DNA of 64,000 nt from Camarhynchus parvulus (Eukaryota > Chordata > Aves > Passeriformes > Thraupidae): NCBI RefSeq assembly GCF_901933205.1, contig NC_044574.1, forward strand, positions 4,920,733 to 4,984,732, read 5' to 3'. A program made the translations under genes and the position numbers. The notes below the pieces were generated by a model. The model worked only from the letters and a program-made list of their open reading frames with translations, was not told the DNA's origin and did not search any database. Positions within the stretch are counted from its first letter, which is position 1. Each line of letters starts with the position of its first letter. Below are positions 49,401 through 60,500 of the stretch, piece by piece.

Positions 49401-51452
49401 GGCTTTTTCAAACTCTTCCTGTAACAAAAATGCAGGAAGCAAACGTTGAGTCGAGTGTGCTTTTTCCATGATAGCAGCATGCTGTTCCTCCTCTATTGAG
49501 AGCTGTGCCTATATACACTAAAAAAATTGCTCTGCTACATGTGTTTTTCTTGACTGTGATGCTTTTTGAATAATTCCCCTGTTGAGAGCTGGGAGGATAC
49601 CACAGTAACTTGGATTTTTGTGTTAGGTTTTTTCCCTCGCATGTCTTTTGTACTCAGACCAGATATGCATTTCTCTTTTTCTCGCTCTTCCTTTTCGTAG
49701 CTGTCACTACCTTTTCTCTTGCTAAGGGACATATCTCTCCCCAGCTGGATTTTCTTTTCTTTTATCACTTTCCTTGTGTGATTACAATCCACTAATGCCT
49801 TTGGCATATTGTCCTGTGTCAGCAGACCAGGATATATTAGAGGCTGTTAAATAGACAGAATTTAAGCTCAGGATTAAAGTGTGTTTTGATATGTGCCATT
49901 TCTCTCTTCCAAGTGGATAATGATTTATTGATTTATGGTTTTCATTCACTACAAAATCAGGCTTTTTTTTTGTACCTGCAGGTAAAAGCTGTGGGTTACT
50001 TACTGAGCTCTGGATGCCTTGCTGCCAAATTCAATCCTCTCCCTATTTTATGCAGGAATAGAAGGGGTGCTGTGTCTCACTGAAGATACAGAAGTAACTC
50101 TAGAGAGATTCACATCCTTCAGGGATAGTTAATTCCATAATTTTGGGGAGCAGCATAACTTTAAGCCAAGCACAGAGGCCAGAGCAGTTATTACATCACA
50201 TGGTGGAGTAGGAATCCCACCGGAAGGAGGGAGGATTTTCCCTACCGAACACAGACATTGCTATTGGCAGTGCAGGCAGACTCCTTGGAGAGCTGCCTTT
50301 CCACTGCTCTACAGCTGGGGATATATTTGTTTTTAATTATTATTTTGCTCTAGCCTGTGTCACAATGCAGAATGTAAATTGACGTTGACTAACACCACCT
50401 GGGAGGCAAATCAAGCTAAGAGAATAGAACATAAATACAATTAAACCTATAGTTCAAATCTGTATATTGCAATAATTTTTTTGGCAGAATAAAAAAAAAA
50501 GTAAGTTCCACCTTTTTCTAATTTGGTATGATGTTTTATTTCAGAATTTCTTCTGTGGAACAACTTAAGCTATTTGAAGAAAAGCTGAAAAATTAACTTT
50601 TTTCTTAAATAAATTTTTACTGTGCTTGCAAGCACAGAACAAACCCAGAGATTTGCACAGATATTTAAAAGTTTAATTTTGGGCCTGGGAAATGCCAGCG
50701 GAGAGCTGTGCTAGAAACACCACAGCTGGAGAGAGAACATGCATCCTTTCTTCCCTGGAAAGCATCTGCCTTGTTCAAAACACTGGGATTTCCCCAAAAA
50801 CATCCATATGGCATCAGATCATCTCTCCAATAGCTCAGGACCTTGTCTGTGACCATGGCCCATAGTGGATGCTTAAAAAAGACTAAAAAACCAGAACAAA
50901 TATAGTACTGCTTTTTCAGAACACATTCCCAAGATTCAGACACCTGCATTTTGGGGATTCTGTGACCCAGAAGAGCTGTCTCAACCAGAGACAGATTTTT
51001 CTTGCAATGATGATTCCATTAGCCTCTTAAATGTCTGTGAATTTTTCATATCACCAAAATTCTGTGACAAGATATTGCTCAGGATGGCAAAAATGACATG
51101 TTACCTTTTTTCATTTTCAGCCAGTCACTTTCTCATCTCACTACACAAACCTGCCCTAGTTTATAAGGGGAAAAAAATAGACATTTTTTCCTATTTAAAA
51201 TTTTTTTCATTCTTCCATTGACACAACAGACTGAGCCTCAGAAACAATGTGCAAAACCAGCCATGTGGAACAACAGCATTTTCCTCATCATTGCTTATAC
51301 CCCATTTGATAAATTTGTAACTTTTGAGTCTTATGAGCCATGGGTTAAATAGAATTTGATGAGTCCGAACACGAGGATGTTTGTAGAGTTCCAGTGGGAG
51401 AAGAGAAGGTGAACTGGTGATATAGAAGGGAAGAAAGAGAAGAGTGAGAGGA
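46491..51452. other. Unique sequence with a possible recursive splice site
   Basis: Nearly 5 kb without recognisable gene or interspersed repeat. It holds a T16 run at 47734-47749 and a pyrimidine tract with CAG|GTAAAA at 49981/49982. The minus-strand open frame 49177-49398 (73 codons) has no motif I can name. Confidence 0.5.
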
Positions 51453-51531
51453 TGTTGTGGTTTCACCCCAGCCAGCAGACAAGCCCCTCAGGCCTCCTCC
51501 CTCACTCCTGCACCAGAGGAGTTGGGGAGAG
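51453..51531. mobile_element. ERV LTR terminal fragment
   Basis: 'tgttgtggtttcaccccagc' then 'cagcagacaagcccc' resembles the conserved terminus of avian ERV-L-type LTRs, here in the opposite relative orientation to 10593 and 37470. It directly precedes a tandem array. Confidence 0.55.
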
Positions 51532-52181
51532 CTTGTTACTATTCCCGCCAACATTTGGCACAAGAATTATCTCCATCTTCCAAGGATGCTGGTAGCATTT
51601 TCCAGCCCTGAACTCCTTGAACTTTGCCTTTGTGTGTCGTCAAGCACGTGAGGCTTCCAACTCGGTGGTTCAGGTTCCTGTCTTGTTACTATTCCCACCA
51701 ACATTTGGCACAAAAAATTGTCTCCTGTGGAGGGATAGAATGTAAGAAAATAGTGCAGAAGGTAATCTCACACCTGAGGAGTTTCAGCTGTACTAATTAC
51801 TAAAGATTAGGAACAGGCCTGAGCTTAATAGGCCACAGTTGTATCCAATAAGAAGAGTGCTACAGAAGAGTGGGCTAGCTGGTTGAGGAGACTGTTGGAG
51901 TTTGTTGGTTGTGCTGTCAAGAAGATGGAGTTAGTGCTGTGAGGAGAGGCCCATGAGAAATCACCAAGAAGGTGTGGGAGCTTTGCAATAAGACGACAAC
52001 AGTCTCCATCTTCCAAGGATGCTGGTGGAATTTTCCAGCCCTGAATTCCTCGGACTTTGTGTATTGTCAAACACATGTGGCTTCAAACTTGGTGTTTCAA
52101 ATCCCTGTCTTTTTACTATTCCCACCAAATTTTGGCACAAAGAATTATCTCCATCTTCCAAGGATGCTGGTGGAATTTTCT
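51532..52181. repeat. About 150-bp tandem array, 2.5 units, interrupted
   Basis: Unit 1 is 51532-51681. Unit 2 starts at 51682 and, once the nested LTR is set aside, is about 145 bp long. Unit 3 starts at 52109 and stops at 52181. Each begins CTTGTTACTATTCCCACCAA followed by TTTGGCACAA, then 'catcttccaaggatgctggt'. The TTTGGCACA after CCAACA looks like an LTR end beside a primer-binding site, so the unit may derive from a retroviral LTR/leader junction. Confidence 0.85.
51726..52001 (+). mobile_element. Nested 276-bp solo LTR with GTCTCC duplication
   Basis: It begins TGTGGAGGGATAG and ends GACGACAACA. A perfect 6-bp direct repeat, GTCTCC, flanks it at 51720-51725 and 52002-52007. Ignoring the LTR and one duplication restores the tandem unit seen on either side, so the insertion came after the tandem duplication. 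A possible polyadenylation signal, gcaataag, lies near its end. Its sequence differs from the other LTR family in the window. No retroviral gene accompanies it. Confidence 0.92.
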
Positions 52182-54307
52182 AATGCAAGTAGCTCTGCAG
52201 GGCAGGTGTGACAGTATTTAATTTAGAAGCAGGCAGGTAACTGGGACTTGCTTGGCTTTGCTCTGCAGGACAATGTGCTCAGAGCAGCTCCTGTTAACCG
52301 TGCTCCCTCTCCAAACATTCAGCCCCTTATGGCTGCTGAAGGGAAGAACAACAGCAGAAGTTGGGAGAGGAAGTGTAAACACCCTCCTCTACCGCTCCCT
52401 CAGACAGCAGTAACAGAATTTCAGGATATTTCAATACTTCTGACAAGCACAGCTACCCACTCACCCCTTGGGTCTGGTCCTACACTTTGAAAACGTTTTC
52501 TTTGTGTGACATATAAAAAAGCCCTCTCTCATCCTTCTCAAGGTCGTTTTTCTGTGCAGTCACAGAAAGCTAAACTGATGCACAAGTGGGAGAGGGGATG
52601 TGAACTGGGGGTTCCTTGTGGCAATAATTAGCCAACAACCAGAATTTCGTGGGTGATCTCTGCCCCTGATGGTCACTAGTGTGAGCACATAATGAGATGT
52701 GACTGCCACAGGCCTGAGGCAAACATCTGAAACTGAAAACAGACTGCAGAGACCAGCTGGAATCATAACCTACAAACTTCTATTTAATCTCTTTCCATTT
52801 TTTTATCATGTGGGAATGTGGGGCTCTTTTTTATGATCTTCCCCTTTTTTAAGCAGGACAGTGTATATTGTTTTTAATTGACTTGATATCTCCCACAGAC
52901 ACAGAATGACCCCAGTCTCTAACCCTGAAAGCATTTTTCAAGAATAACTTTCAGGAACATATGTTAGAAATTGAGGCATACTCTGAAGGAAGCAAGTGAG
53001 AGAAAAAGAGCTCATAAAATAGAAGCAGATCATTGTAGTACTACAGTAACACACTTCATTTTTAATTTACCCATTTGTGTGTGATTTTAAACACTTTGAT
53101 GCTGAGAGATTCCACAGCAAAACAAAACATTTTTATTATTTTATTAACATCTGCTGAATACTGAGTATTTTTTTGAAGGTCAGTTGGTCATTTAATTATT
53201 TAAATATGAGCTTGGAGATACAGCTTAGCATGATAAAAACACACTGCAGGATCTTATGCCTTGTGACTCTTGTAAGATAGCTCCCTACTTAAAATTAACA
53301 TGTGGCATTCATATTTATCCATGCACATGAATTATTCACACTGTGGATTTGTCCTTTCTGCCCTTTCAGCCTCCTTTCAGTCATGGAGATGAGTGACCTA
53401 GAACTTCCCTCGCTGTCACCCATGTGTTCCTGTTGTAGAGTTCCAGAGAGCCAAAAATACAGTGTCACACTTCATGGAAAAGGAGGAAAAGAGGAATAAT
53501 TGAAATTCTGTATATAGGTAGCCACGTGTACTCTTTTGTTGAAACTATGGAAGAAGTGAAACCCAGAATTATTCTGCATTTCCTGCTTCTTGGAGTGGTT
53601 GTTTACATGACTGTGATCATCTCGATTTTCCTGAACCATTTTTGAAGTGATGTGTGGGCTTGTTTGTACTTTGTTTGCTTTCCATACAACCCCAGTTTAT
53701 AATCTTGTTATTGGTCAGACTATTTTCCTATTCTGGAGCTGAAAATTATTATTTCCACTACAAATATCCATGTTGGCATCTATCAAGAAGTGTATTCTTT
53801 TCAATTCTTTATTCTCTGCTTCGAGGAAGAAGTTTAGGCAAGAATATTAATGTGTGATATACATGATCATCCTCTATAAATAAGAATAGTTGAAATTAAG
53901 AGTGGCCAATCCATTCAGGCTCTGAGAGTTGATTTTGTTTAAATGTTCATTAAATTCTTTCATGTTCTACATCCTGTGGGGGCTGCAAAAAAATCTGGGT
54001 TCAATTCAGTGTGTTTGAGACTTTCTGTGTGAATTTGAATTATTTAATGGATTCGAATTATCTTTGTGTTTATTATCTGGGTCTAAGTGGGGAATAGGCC
54101 TGGTGATAAAAGGACTGAGACATAGATGAAGGAATGTGGATAAAGGGAAAAGGGACTTGTGTTTGGAAACCTTCAATTACATTCAACACTTCTCCCACCA
54201 TCAGAACTGGAACCATGGAGAAAAATCTGTGCCTTCCTTCTAAAGGGTGAAGAGAGATTTTTGGCTGTAAATCGAAACCAGTCCTTAATTCTCTCTTTTT
54301 GTACATT
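52182..54307. other. Unique non-coding sequence
   Basis: No gene or repeat family recognised. Confidence 0.55.
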
Positions 54308-54369
54308 CACTGATTTAGATGGACTTGACTCACTGATTTATATGGACTTGACTCACTGATTTATATGGA
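54308..54369. repeat. Short tandem repeat, 2.7 units of 23 bp
   Basis: cactgatttatatggacttg-type units start at 54308, 54331 and 54354. Unit 2 differs from unit 1 at a single base. Confidence 0.92.
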
Positions 54370-54395
54370 GAGACAGCTTTCTTAGACACAGAAAT

Positions 54396-54480
54396 ATAGG
54401 ATAAAAAGGATGTAGAAATAGGATAAATATAGGATAAATAGGATAAACACAGGATATAGGATAGAAGGTAGAAAGGGATA
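54396..54480. repeat. Degenerate (ATAGGATAAA)n repeat
   Basis: Repeated ATAGGATAAA-like decamers with variable spacing. It lies 26 bp after the 23-bp tandem repeat. Confidence 0.8.
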
Positions 54481-54721
54481 TGCAGCCAGGTCCAGCTTCC
54501 TACCATCCTGTTTAATGTATGTGAACCAGCTGGAAGTGGAGAGCTCAGCTTGAGGCCCAGAGAGCATTTCTTAAAACCCAGAGATTCAGCAGGAATGTTC
54601 CATATGACATTTCTCTTTCTTCTCCATCTTTCCTCCTCTGCTGCACAGCCAGGCCATTATCTGTCTCCTCTGGCAATATAACAATCCAATTGCCATGAGG
54701 ACAAAAGCCTTCAAACCTTAA

Positions 54722-55107
54722 TGTGACGGTGTTCACAGGGGTCTTGGGATGAGGGAAGAGATGAGGATCTGACTCCATGTTTCAGAAGGCTTGATTTATT
54801 ATTTTCTGATATATATTATATTAAAACTATACTAAAAGAATAGAAGAAAGGATTTCATCAGAAGGCTAGCTAAGAATACAAAAGGAATGGAATGATAACA
54901 AAGGCTTGTGTCTTGGACAGACAGTCTGAGCCAGTTGACTGTGATTGGCCATTAATTAGAAACAACCACATGGGACCAATCACAGATGCACCTGTTGCAT
55001 TCCACAGCAGCAGATAACCATTGCTTACATTTTGCTCCTGAGGCCTCTCAGCTTCTCAGGAGGAAAAATCCTAAGGAAAGGATTTTTCAGAAAATATCAT
55101 GGCTGCA
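54722..55107 (-). mobile_element. ERV-K-type solo LTR, copy 5, with CCTTAA duplication
   Basis: 386 bp with TG...CA ends, flanked by a perfect 6-bp direct repeat CCTTAA (54716-54721 and 55108-55113). On the minus strand it carries the family's 5' stem, two CCAAT-type motifs, a TA-rich stretch, AATAAA (54795-54800 on +) and 'catggagtcagatcctcatc'. Its middle differs from copies 1-3 but is nearly the same as copy 6. Having its own duplication on both sides shows that it is a solo LTR. Confidence 0.95.
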
Positions 55108-55113
55108 CCTTAA

Positions 55114-56258
55114 AGCCTGCAATTTGCCTGAGGAAGAGAGAATGAGCAGAAAAGGTCAGACACACGAGTGATGTCTTGGTCCTGGTGTCCCTTTGGCTTT
55201 AGTGAGCTCCCAGGCAATTTTAATATATTGCCAAGCACAAAGGTGCCTTAGGACCCAGCCCTCAGAGACTGAATGCTTTGGGCACAACTTTCCCTTTTCC
55301 AGCGCTTTGAAAGGCTGGCCGCAAAGCTCAGGTCAGGTAGAAGAAATCACACTGCAGAAATATTTCACACCTGGATAAATCATGCTTTTCTCCCTGTGTG
55401 ACTTTTTTTTGCAACGAAAGTCTCACAGCACTTTGCCCATCTGTGCTGTGGAAATCTCTTTTGACCTTGCAGAGTGGCCTGGCCATCCATCATGTCAGGG
55501 CTGAGCTACCTGCAAGGAGTGCACTGGGGACTGTCACCTCCCCTGCCTGCCTCAGTGACTGCAAAACCAGAGCAGAGCCCACCTCAGCTCTCCCCATGAC
55601 AGATACATCCCCTTCTCTGCCAGTCCTTAGGCTTTTCCCATCACTTTCCCCAGATTTATTTCTCATGGTTCAGTGGAAAAGTGAAAGTAAGCATACACAC
55701 AAGGGTAACAAAGAAAATCTCAATTCTGCCACCTCTGTCTTTTCCCTGTTTTATAAGAGCACATATTCACATTTCAGAGCTAAAGAAAGGCTGATTTGCT
55801 CTTTCCTGCAAACTTTGACTCACCAGAATATTTCACATCAACTTTAACACTCAGGCAACAAAAAGGAATGGGTAACAAGATGATGGCTTAATCCAGCGTC
55901 TGTTCAAGTCTATGGTCACCTTTCCTTTAGATCAAGACCTAAATCCTTATTCCTAAAAGCAGCTTTGGCACTTAATCCTTGGAGGGGAAAAAAAAAAGAA
56001 AGGCAGTGAGTCAAATACAATAAAAGTCTGACATTTTTGTATTTGAAGGACACATCAACATGAATGCAAAAGCTCTGCTTGACCTATGCAGTGGCTTTCC
56101 AAGGAAAATGTGAGGAGAAGGTAAATAGGATCAATCCATCCTTTTGGAAAGTTAAACCTGAGGCTGAAAAGAAGGGAGAAATATAGTTCAAATTTCAGAG
56201 AAAATTCAGCAAAGGAAGAGGGGTGACCTAATAGTCCCCTTTTCTCATAATAGTTGCA
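55114..56258. other. Unique non-coding sequence
   Basis: No gene recognised. The 149-codon open frame at 55398-55847 has no recognisable domain, signal or neighbour supporting it. Confidence 0.5.
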
Positions 56259-56518
56259 GGGTTTTTTTTTTTGTGTGCATGTTTTGGGTTTTGTTGGTTT
56301 TGTTTTGATTCATTTTTTGGGTTTTTGTGTGGGTTTTTTTTTTGGTTTTTTTGTTTTTGTTTTTTTTGGGGGGGGTTGGGCTTTTTTAAAATTTTATTTG
56401 GTTTGGTTTTTTTGGGGTTTTTTTTGGCTGGTTGGTTGGTTGGTTGAATGGTTTTTTTGGTGTTTTTTTTTAAGTTTTTTTTGTGGGGGGGTTTTTTGTT
56501 TGTTTTTTGTTGCAATGA
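56259..56518. repeat. 260-bp T/G low-complexity tract
   Basis: Almost every base on the plus strand is T or G, in runs such as GGTTTTTTTT, (GGTT)4 and G8-9. The complementary frame gives a lysine/asparagine/proline-rich 95-residue translation that is a composition artefact. It is the most strand-asymmetric sequence in the window. Confidence 0.95.
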
Positions 56519-57472
56519 GTAAAGACCTCATCTTCTAATCCTGTAGAATGGTTCTTTAGTCTACCTGTTTCAGGTGACACTCCCATTATACCCACGGCCT
56601 ACACAAAATCTGCAGCTTGTGCTGCAGATGGCTTCACAGCAGTGCTTGCTGCAGGATGTTCTCAGTGCAAAAAGCCATCAAAAAATAAAAAGTTTTTCAC
56701 ATTAGAACAAGTGAAAACTGTCTTTTACTAGTCATTGCTAGCAGAGGCTGGCAGTGTTCCTCACCCACCTAACCTTTAGCTCTGTTCAGTGTGCAAGGTC
56801 AGATCCCTTTGTGCCTGCTGAGAGCCTCTGAGCTTGGCAGAAATTTTGCATGAATGCAGATGTCTACGAAAAAAGGAGTTTGTTGGCAGGATCAGGACCT
56901 TTTGAGTCATTCTGAAATGACAACACAGCTGGAATGAAGAGCCTGACACGTGTTCTGTGTCTATGGTGGTCATTGATTGCTGTGGGCTTTACACAGAAAA
57001 CAAAAACATCTGAGGTCATTCTCCCCATCCCTCCCACTACACATTGATGTGGATATCCAAATATTTTACCTTAAAACCCTGGACTCCAGAGCCATGGTAA
57101 CACATGAGTTTTCTGCCTTTTCTGCCTATAACTACTTCTATAAATAGATAGCCAGATGACTTCTAGATTTCAAACCTTCCAGGAAATATTAAACCCATGA
57201 ATACTAAAGCTTGAAAACCACAGAAAATATAAGGAGCTCCCAACTTTCTAAAAACTACATCAGTAAATGCTGCCCTTCCAAGTTTTTGCTGCCTCTTTTT
57301 ACTATTGCAATTTTTAAGCTGAGCTGATAACCTGTGAGCAGCTCTGGTCAGCAGGAAGGGAACTGGCCTTGCCTGATGGGGGAGTGCGCCAATCTCTCAA
57401 AGCTGGCATTTAGAGTAGAATTAATCTCATTAAATACAATTTATATTTGGAAAGATTTAATAAAATGTATGT
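56519..57472. other. Unique non-coding sequence
   Basis: No gene or repeat family recognised. Confidence 0.55.
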
Positions 57473-57575
57473 TTGGAAGGTGTCCCTGTCCATGGCAGGG
57501 GGTTTGGAATTAGATGATTTGCAAGGCCCCTTTCAAACCAAACCATTCTGTGACTCTGTGATTTGATTCTGTGAT
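57473..57575 (+). mobile_element. CR1 LINE 3' tail
   Basis: 'tggaaggtgtccctgtccat', 'ggcagggggtttggaattag', 'caaaccattctgtgactctg' and 'tgatttgattctgtgat' mark a CR1 terminus. Confidence 0.9.
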
Positions 57576-60500
57576 ATGTGAAAGTAAGATGTCTGCACGA
57601 AGACAATCATTTAAACCCTCATCTCAACTGTTTTAGGCTTTCATATCAGTTAGGTTGAGCTGCCTTCTGCAAGTGTGTGCTGCTGTCCCTTGACTACAGC
57701 CAGTGTTTAAATTAGCTGCTCATGCAGTTAAATGCATGAGAGGTAAATGCACTCTCATTTGTGTGGATAAATGGTTTCTATCCACAGGCTATGACTACAC
57801 TGTAGAGTGACATGAAAATAATAAGCTACCTTCAGACAAATGGGTTTTATCAGTATCATTTTAACTAATTGTACTTCCTGGGAAAAAAAAAAGGAAAAGA
57901 TTTTGGCTTCTTCATGAAAGATAAAGTTTTTGAATTATTTATATTGGTGTCTGTATTACTCTTTAATATATGATATTTCCCTTCAGGACAGGAAAAAAGA
58001 AGAAGCAGCTGACCTCACCTGTGACATAACCAAAGTAAAATGTATCTGGCTCAGAGAAGTATTTAATGGGGCTGTGAACTCTCAGATGCAGGGGTCAACT
58101 TCTTGTTTTGCATTTGTGCTGTGTGTGAAACACTGGATTTTTAATCTATGACTGATTCCAAGTAGTATTATAGTAACAATGTATAGTCAGAATGTGTTTC
58201 TCCCTATAAAAAAATAATTGAACATAGTTCATGGAAATGAGACATTGTCTGAATAGATAAACATGTCAGGTTTGTTACTATCTCCAGTGCTGGATGTATG
58301 AAATCAGGGAAGTAATTTATCTCCACCTCAGTTTTGATTTTATACCATCTTTTTCTGCTGGAGATTGACTTAAGCTCTCTGCTAGAAAAAAAATAGGATG
58401 CAAATTTTATCCAGAGACTCTTAAAATTAGGAAGAAAAACCTAATAAGAAGAATTTCTTATTTGTGGCTTCCTACAGTACTGCTGAAGTCTTTTCTAAAG
58501 ACCACAATTAAAACAAGGCCCCAGCCAAGTGCCAGAAGCCTCTTTTGTGTTTGTCCACTCTCAGAAGTGACTCATGTCCCAGCCTGCCCAGGAGTGTGTG
58601 CTGAAACACAGCTCCTCCATTATTCAGATTATATCAGCTGAACCTTCAGCTTTGCTAACAAAGGAGGTGGCAAATGTCTCTCCCTTTCCCATTAAAATCT
58701 TCTCCTGCAATTGCCTCAGTGTGTGTGAGTAGATATAATAAGCAGATTGCAGAAATTAATTAATTATGAGAGTTAACTTTTCACTTTCACCCTTCACTGA
58801 ACATCTTTTGTTCCTTAGCCCTGGCTTTTGTAAAAACTGAAGTCATTTCCCAGGGTGTGTGGCTTTTAACATGACTCTGTCCTGTTTTTAGCTGCTACAG
58901 CACACCAAGCATGTGGAATCTTTTAGCAAGGAGTTTTTAATGAATCCCTGGAATAAAGCACCCTCAAAAACAATACTTCTGTATGTGAGCACTTGTATTC
59001 ACTGCAGCAACAAAACCATTTAAAAAAAGCAAATATTTCCTATTACATTTTAAACAATCTTTAACCACAGTCATTCGCTGACAGGCAAATTTGGATAACT
59101 GGTGTTTTCTGCAATGCTGTGAATGAATTATTTCAGATTTTTGGATGATTTGCTAGAAAGATGTGTTAAAATGTTGGTAGTTTGAACACCAGCAAGCAGT
59201 TTGCCTACTCCTCTCAACTTTTTAAATAAATGCCATCACCTATTCTGTATTGCCCTCAGCTTCTCACACTTGTGTCAGAAGGAAATGAGAGATTTTTAAC
59301 ACAGCCAACAAGTTCAGTGCAAAGTGGAGAGGGGCAGAATTTCCCTCAGGTCTTAATCCCACTAAAGGTTCAGGGCACTGTGTGGTTGTAATCAGTCACT
59401 TGTCTTCCTGAATTACTTTATTCAAAACCATGGGCAGCTCTGTAATGTCTTCTTTTTCTACCATCAGATGAATATTATGTGGCAGGAAAGCAAAATTAGA
59501 AGAGGAGCAATAAGGAAAATAAGGACAGAGGATTTACACGCAGAGTTTCTGCCTGTAGGACTTTTTGCTGACTTTATTCAATATATATTTTAATTACCAG
59601 CATTTCTTCCCTATGGCCTTGTCCTGACTGTTTAAAGAGTTAGATGAGCTGACGTTTGCAAAGAAATTTCTGCCATTTTCACTGAGTATTGAAGGCTGCA
59701 AAGGAATTCCTATCCTGAAACTGCTTCTTCCCTTCTCCCAACCCCCAGTTTTAATTGATTTATTTGGTTTGGTGATTGCACCACCATCCCTACCCTGGCT
59801 GAGGCACCATCTCCCTTTCCTGGATCCTTGCTGATAGAGAGGATGAGGAGGAATTGGGTAACAGACCTGAGGTTTTTAAGGCAGAAGAATGAAGACTGAT
59901 GGTTTCAGACACAGGAGTCAAGGCCCCTTTTCTGCTGCTAATGATCTGTCTGGGAGACAGTCAATTATGTCTGTATTTCAGCCAGACCCGTTCCATGACT
60001 TTTAAGGTGAAATGGAAATCCCTAAACTAGGAATAGCTGTAATCACCAAAGTCTGAAAAAAACTTTTTACATTTTCAGAACGTTCTTTCAAGGCTTTGTC
60101 AGAGCCATGTAAGAATTAGGACAGGAACAAAAGTGCTAAGTCCTTTTTATATTTGAATTTGGAATAATTTTTATGTCCCTGAACCCACAGAGAACTTGAA
60201 AAAGATACTGATGGACAGGTCAGCGTTCAAAAAGGATAAAAATCTAAACTGTCTTTACAGCCATAGGAATCTTCAGCTCTAGGCTGCAGAGTGAAAAGTC
60301 TAAGATCTAGTAGGTACAAAATAATATTAAAATTTAATGCCAGCAGGTCAATCTGTGTGAATTTCTGTGCATTCACACACACACACTCCTTTGTATTTGC
60401 TAAATCTGGGCTTTGAGACAGTTGGTGGCTCAACATTTGAAGATGGTTGCAAACAATCATTCCTGATCGGGTTAAAGCTCCAATTGTCCTTGTGTTCTCT

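Noticed and set aside
55398..55847. 149-codon plus-strand frame
   Set aside because: No motif, no supporting context; length is within chance for 64 kb in six frames.
56228..56515. 95-residue lysine/proline/asparagine-rich protein
   Set aside because: It is the translation of the T/G low-complexity tract.
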